Assembly (NCBI RefSeq): GCF_017815135.1
Contig: NZ_JAGJCF010000011.1
Location: 1 to 64,000 of the forward strand
Reading direction: 5' to 3'
DNA: 64,000 nucleotides
From: Jiella mangrovi
GTDB lineage: Bacteria; Pseudomonadota; Alphaproteobacteria; Rhizobiales; Rhizobiaceae
Shown here: piece by piece, positions 62,137 to 64,000 of the stretch
Layout of the letters: each line of letters begins with the position of its first letter
Numbering within the stretch: position 1 is the first letter of the stretch
Notes under the pieces: model-generated
Seen by the model: the letters and a program-made list of their open reading frames with translations, nothing else
Database searches by the model: none
Told to the model about the DNA's origin: nothing
Position numbers and translations under genes: made by a program

Positions 62137-62688
62137 ATGGCCCGCATCTCACCGCCCGATCCGCAAACCATGACTGCGCGCCAGCGCGAGGTGCACGACG
62201 CCATCGCATCCGGCCCGCGTGGCAAGGTGCGCGGTCCGCTTGCGGTCTGGCTGCACAGACCTGAACTGGCCGACGCCGCCCAGGCGCTCGGCCGCTACTG
62301 CCGCTACGACACGCTGCTGGAGCCGCGCCTTTCGGAACTCGCAATCCTGACAATTGCCCGCATCTGGGGCTCGGAGTTCGAATGGTGGGCGCATAAGCCC
62401 ATCGGGCTCAAGGCGGGCCTTTCCGAGGCCGTCGTCGAGACCATCCGTACCAATGGCGAGCCGGTATTCGAACGCGCGGACGAGGCGATCGTCCACGAAT
62501 TCACCCGTGCCGTCCATACCGAGCGGAAGGTCTCCGATGATCTGTACGCCAGGGCAGTGAGCGTGCTCGGTGAGGAAGCGGTCGTCGATCTGGCCGGCAT
62601 CCTCGGCTACTACGCGCTGATCTCCCTTACCATCAACGTCTTCGACGTCGACGTTCCAGACCCGGACGCGCCGCGCGAGCTCGTCTGA
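62137..62688 (+). CDS. Carboxymuconolactone decarboxylase (CMD/AhpD-like) family protein
   Basis: A 183-residue all-helical protein of the CMD family: REVHDAIASGPRGKVRGPLA, then LSELAILTIARIWGSEFEWW and AHKPIGLKAGLSEAVVETIR. The CxxC pair of AhpD-type peroxidases is absent, and the EWxxH pattern fits the decarboxylase-like branch. The family handles the lactone of beta-carboxymuconate in aromatic degradation. It is flanked by a GST and a LigI-like lactonase, which supports a role on a ring-cleavage product. Confidence 0.9.
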   Translation: MARISPPDPQTMTARQREVHDAIASGPRGKVRGPLAVWLHRPELADAAQALGRYCRYDTLLEPRLSELAILTIARIWGSEFEWWAHKPIGLKAGLSEAVVETIRTNGEPVFERADEAIVHEFTRAVHTERKVSDDLYARAVSVLGEEAVVDLAGILGYYALISLTINVFDVDVPDPDAPRELV

Positions 62689-62733
62689 GCAGCACCGGCG
62701 CTTCGTCCGCAGCCCCGAGAGAAAGGCGCACTC

Positions 62734-63609
62734 ATGAATTCGGCCTCGATCACCTTCGATCCCGCCCCGAGCCAGCCCGCCCTCGTCCTGCCCGAGGGGG
62801 CGACGGACACCCATTGCCACGTCTTCGGCCCGACCGATCGGTTTGCCTTCGCTGAAGGCGCCAAATTCCGGCCGGGCGACGCTCCCAAGGAGACCCTGTT
62901 CGCCCTGCATGACCGGATCGGCATCGATCGCTGCGTGGTCGTGCAGTCCGGCTGCCACGGCTTCGACAATTCCGTAACGCTCGATGCGATGCTGGCTCGG
63001 CCAGGGCGCTATCTCGGCGTCGCTCTCTTGCCTCGTGATGTCAGCGATGCCGAGCTGCAGCGCCATGCGGGTCTCGGCTTCCGGGCGGTGCGCTTCAACT
63101 ACATGGCGCATCTGGCGGCCGAGCTGCCGATCGGGGAAATCCCCGCCTTCGCCTCCCGGCTTGCCGGTTTCGGCCTGCATCTTCAGTTGCACATGGAAAG
63201 TGGCCTGATCGCCGAGATGGCACCTGCCATTGCGTCCAGCCCGGTGCCGGTCGTCATCGACCACATGGGCCGGATCGACGCCTCCGAGGGCCGCGACCAG
63301 AAGGCCTTCGCCGCGCTCATGAAGCTGTTGGAACACGATCATGTCTGGGTGAAGGTCTCGGGCTGCGAGCGCGCCTCGCGCCAAGATGCGCCCTATGCGG
63401 ACGCGGTGCCCTTCGCTGCCCGGCTGGTCGAGACCTATCCCGACCGGGTTCTGTGGGGCACCGACTGGCCGCATCCCAATTTCCGCGTCGATACCCCGCC
63501 GGACGACGGCGTCCTCGTCGATCTGCTGAGCGGCATCGCTCCGACGCCGGCGCTCCTTCAGGCGCTTCTCGTTGACAATCCGATGCGGCTCTACCGCTTC
63601 GAGGCCTGA
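62734..63609 (+). CDS. Amidohydrolase, 2-pyrone-4,6-dicarboxylate lactonase (LigI)-like
   Basis: A 291-residue TIM-barrel hydrolase of the amidohydrolase_2 family. ATDTHCHVFGP (Asp25, His27, His29), FRAVRFNYM (Arg120), VIDHMGRID (His177), VWVKVSGCER and WGTDWPHPN with Asp244 match the LigI pattern closely. LigI opens the pyrone lactone of the protocatechuate 4,5-cleavage route, using the Asp without a strict need for metal. Next to a TRAP acid importer, a CMD protein and an SDR, it suggests breakdown of a pyrone- or furan-type dicarboxylate. Paralogues acting on sugar lactones are the alternative. Confidence 0.87.
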   Translation: MNSASITFDPAPSQPALVLPEGATDTHCHVFGPTDRFAFAEGAKFRPGDAPKETLFALHDRIGIDRCVVVQSGCHGFDNSVTLDAMLARPGRYLGVALLPRDVSDAELQRHAGLGFRAVRFNYMAHLAAELPIGEIPAFASRLAGFGLHLQLHMESGLIAEMAPAIASSPVPVVIDHMGRIDASEGRDQKAFAALMKLLEHDHVWVKVSGCERASRQDAPYADAVPFAARLVETYPDRVLWGTDWPHPNFRVDTPPDDGVLVDLLSGIAPTPALLQALLVDNPMRLYRFEA

Positions 63610-63627
63610 ATTTGATGGAGTGCAACA

Positions 63628-64000
63628 ATGGCCGGACGTCTTGAAGGCAAGGTCGCTGTAATCACCGGCGCCGGCTGTGTCGGTCCCGGCTGGGGCAATG
63701 GCCGCGCGGCCTGCGTCCGCTTTGCAGAGGAGGGCGCGAAGATCTTCGCCGTCGACCTTAAGGCCGACACGATGGCGGAGACGATCGAGCGGACCCGCGC
63801 TGTCGGCGGCGAGATCGAGAGCCATCTCTGCGACGTCACCGATGGCGACGCGGTCGCGTCGATGGTCGCCGCCTGCGTTGCGCGCTTCGGCACCGTCGAT
63901 ATCCTCGTCAACAATGTCGGCGGCTCGGCCAAGGGAGGCCCCGCCGAGATGAGCGAAGAGGTCTGGGACAGGCAGGTCGATTTCAATCTGAAAAGCGTGT
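63628..64000 (+). CDS. Short-chain dehydrogenase/reductase, cut by window end
   Basis: The first 124 residues of a classical SDR: cofactor motif near residues 14-22 (TGAGCVGPGWGNG, slightly expanded), Asp after the second strand (FAVDLKAD), favouring NAD, LCDVTDG and the NNVGG strand-4 motif. The catalytic Ser-Tyr-Lys part lies beyond the window. It follows the LigI-like gene by 18 bases and is probably the next enzyme of the same pathway. Confidence 0.88.
   Translation, partial: MAGRLEGKVAVITGAGCVGPGWGNGRAACVRFAEEGAKIFAVDLKADTMAETIERTRAVGGEIESHLCDVTDGDAVASMVAACVARFGTVDILVNNVGGSAKGGPAEMSEEVWDRQVDFNLKSV

Noticed and set aside
1-64000. CRISPR arrays, tRNA or rRNA genes, intact insertion sequences, prophage genes
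   Set aside because: I looked for them and found no repeat-spacer pattern, cloverleaf, ribosomal sequence, transposase motif or phage gene that could be supported.

Overview
The window is GC-rich, densely coded DNA of alphaproteobacterial character, most likely from a Hyphomicrobiales (rhizobial or aurantimonad-like) chromosome or large replicon. The evidence is the long runs of co-directional genes joined by ATGA or TGATG start/stop overlaps, the many GTG and TTG starts with good Shine-Dalgarno sequences, and a gene content dominated by solute-binding-protein transporters. I saw no tRNA, rRNA, CRISPR array or intact insertion sequence. The species is an inference, since nothing here is species-specific.

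The window reads as a nutrient-scavenging island. It holds five ABC importers (two polar amino-acid type, three dipeptide/oligopeptide type) and two TRAP importers. Each sits beside its own cytosolic hydrolases, oxidoreductases and regulator. Layout: (1) 1-2936, gene-poor, with one alpha/beta hydrolase and decayed glycosyltransferase genes. (2) 2937-13007, a divergent amino-acid catabolic unit: DUF3830 protein, M20-like hydrolase, GntR/FCD regulator, phosphotriesterase-family protein, ABC ATPase and a 985-residue fused FAD/2Fe-2S oxidoreductase on the minus strand; DapA-family lyase, binding protein and permease on the plus strand. (3) 13049-27536, one minus-strand run with two complete peptide ABC transporters back to back, an M32 carboxypeptidase between them and a gamma-glutamyltransferase at the end. 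(4) 27728-32652, a divergent plus-strand operon: GntR regulator, creatininase-family amidohydrolase, ketopantoate-reductase family protein, SDR and M20 dipeptidase. (5) 33091-34380, a sorbosone-dehydrogenase-like beta-propeller gene, flanked by gene-free DNA.

(6) 35216-43972 is the most interesting unit. A cytosolic AmiC-like ligand sensor and an ANTAR (AmiR-like) antiterminator head an operon that continues with an S33 proline-iminopeptidase-like enzyme and a full peptide ABC transporter. Between its predicted promoter and the amiC-like start is a strong intrinsic terminator, as expected for an antitermination switch that senses the imported peptide or its product. (7) 44342-50826 is a LacI-regulated amino-acid-type ABC transporter with two hydroxyacid dehydrogenases. 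Matching perfect palindromes lie before lacI and before the transporter operon. (8) 51196-56141 is a TRAP transporter with a class III aminotransferase and a LysR gene. (9) 56334-64000 has a D-2-hydroxyacid dehydrogenase, a LysR regulator, and a second TRAP transporter followed by GST, carboxymuconolactone-decarboxylase-family, LigI-like lactonase and SDR genes (the last cut by the window end), suggesting use of a pyrone- or aromatic-derived carboxylate.

Substrates are inferred from family and context and are not proven by the sequence.
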